Source: Lineus longissimus
Lineage: Eukaryota > Nemertea > Pilidiophora > Heteronemertea > Lineidae
Direction of reading: 5' to 3'
DNA length: 64,000 nt
Assembly (NCBI RefSeq): GCF_910592395.1
Contig: NC_088312.1
Span: forward strand, 23,071,292-23,135,291
Shown: one piece after another, positions 63,781-64,000 of the stretch
Numbering within the stretch: position 1 is the first letter of the stretch
Layout of the letters: the number at the start of each line of letters is the position of its first letter
Position numbers and translations under genes: made by a program
Notes under the pieces: model-generated
Told to the model about the DNA's origin: nothing
Seen by the model: only the letters and a program-made list of their open reading frames with translations
The model's database searches: none

Positions 63781-64000
63781 AGATTCTGTTATGGGCATTA
63801 GTCATATATATTTTCTCAGGAGTGCACGAGATGGTGTTACTAGCATTGTGATATTGTATAACTGTGCAGGCGTATGCGAGAATCTGTTATTGGGACAGAA
63901 AGAGATAGAGAACAACAAAAGACAAGATTTTTAACTTAGCTTTATTGCTATAACTCTTTAGAACTTGGATTTTACGATCAGATTGATATAGAAAGCAGGG
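63781..64000. other. Degenerate right edge of the satellite array
   Basis: Three increasingly diverged units (GAGATTCTGTTATGGGCATT, then GCACGAGATGGTGTTACTAG, then GGCGTATGCGAGAATCTGTT) fade into unique sequence, the usual appearance of a satellite edge. No gene is seen in the last 100 bases. Confidence 0.75.

Overview
This is a eukaryotic, metazoan window: every recognisable gene is split by GT-AG introns, and the predicted proteins match animal families closely enough to assemble full-length frames by eye. The vertebrate-like (type II) cryptochrome, a full-length cullin-5, the many TACATGTA-type words and the abundant minisatellites and MITE-like hairpins suggest a marine invertebrate. A lophotrochozoan such as a mollusc, annelid or brachiopod, or an invertebrate deuterostome, would fit; the sequence does not settle which. 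All exon boundaries below were derived by hand from splice signals, reading phase and remembered family similarity, with no alignment run.

Layout. A cryptochrome gene (+, 1828-6398) faces TOLLIP (-, 10217-17365) tail to tail. TOLLIP is head to head with TMEM39A (+, 17951-23992), with 585 bp between start codons. TMEM39A converges on a JmjC/cupin-type oxygenase gene (-, 25645-28805), which is head to head with POLR2F/RPB6 (+, 28911-30878) across only 105 bp. POLR2F converges on a single-exon four-TM membrane protein gene (-, 31415-32098). Cullin-5 (-, 35970-43570) is head to head with prefoldin subunit 3/VBP1 (+, 44523-46495). After about 5.7 kb without a recognised gene comes a GMC-family FAD oxidoreductase gene (+, 52198-58526). 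The last 5 kb is almost entirely a 54-bp satellite array.

The genes are mostly housekeeping genes and do not form a pathway. Themes are ubiquitin biology (CUL5 ligase scaffold, TOLLIP CUE adaptor), protein folding and transcription (prefoldin, RPB6), ER trafficking (TMEM39A), light or clock biology (cryptochrome) and redox enzymes. They alternate in strand as divergent pairs that could share promoters.

The repeat content is the most unusual part. There is a 41-bp tandem repeat with a perfect 16-bp palindrome in each standard unit. Three tandem copies of an interspersed ~305-bp repeat sit in a TOLLIP intron. Several short inverted-repeat elements lie in introns, one of them a TA-flanked pogo-like MITE. 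Two arrays of one minisatellite family sit in opposite orientations on either side of the 3' half of the GMC oxidoreductase gene, and the larger one has a seven-unit (378-bp) higher-order period. The very long open frame across that array (about 1,030 codons) follows from the unit being 18 codons long and is not a credible protein gene.
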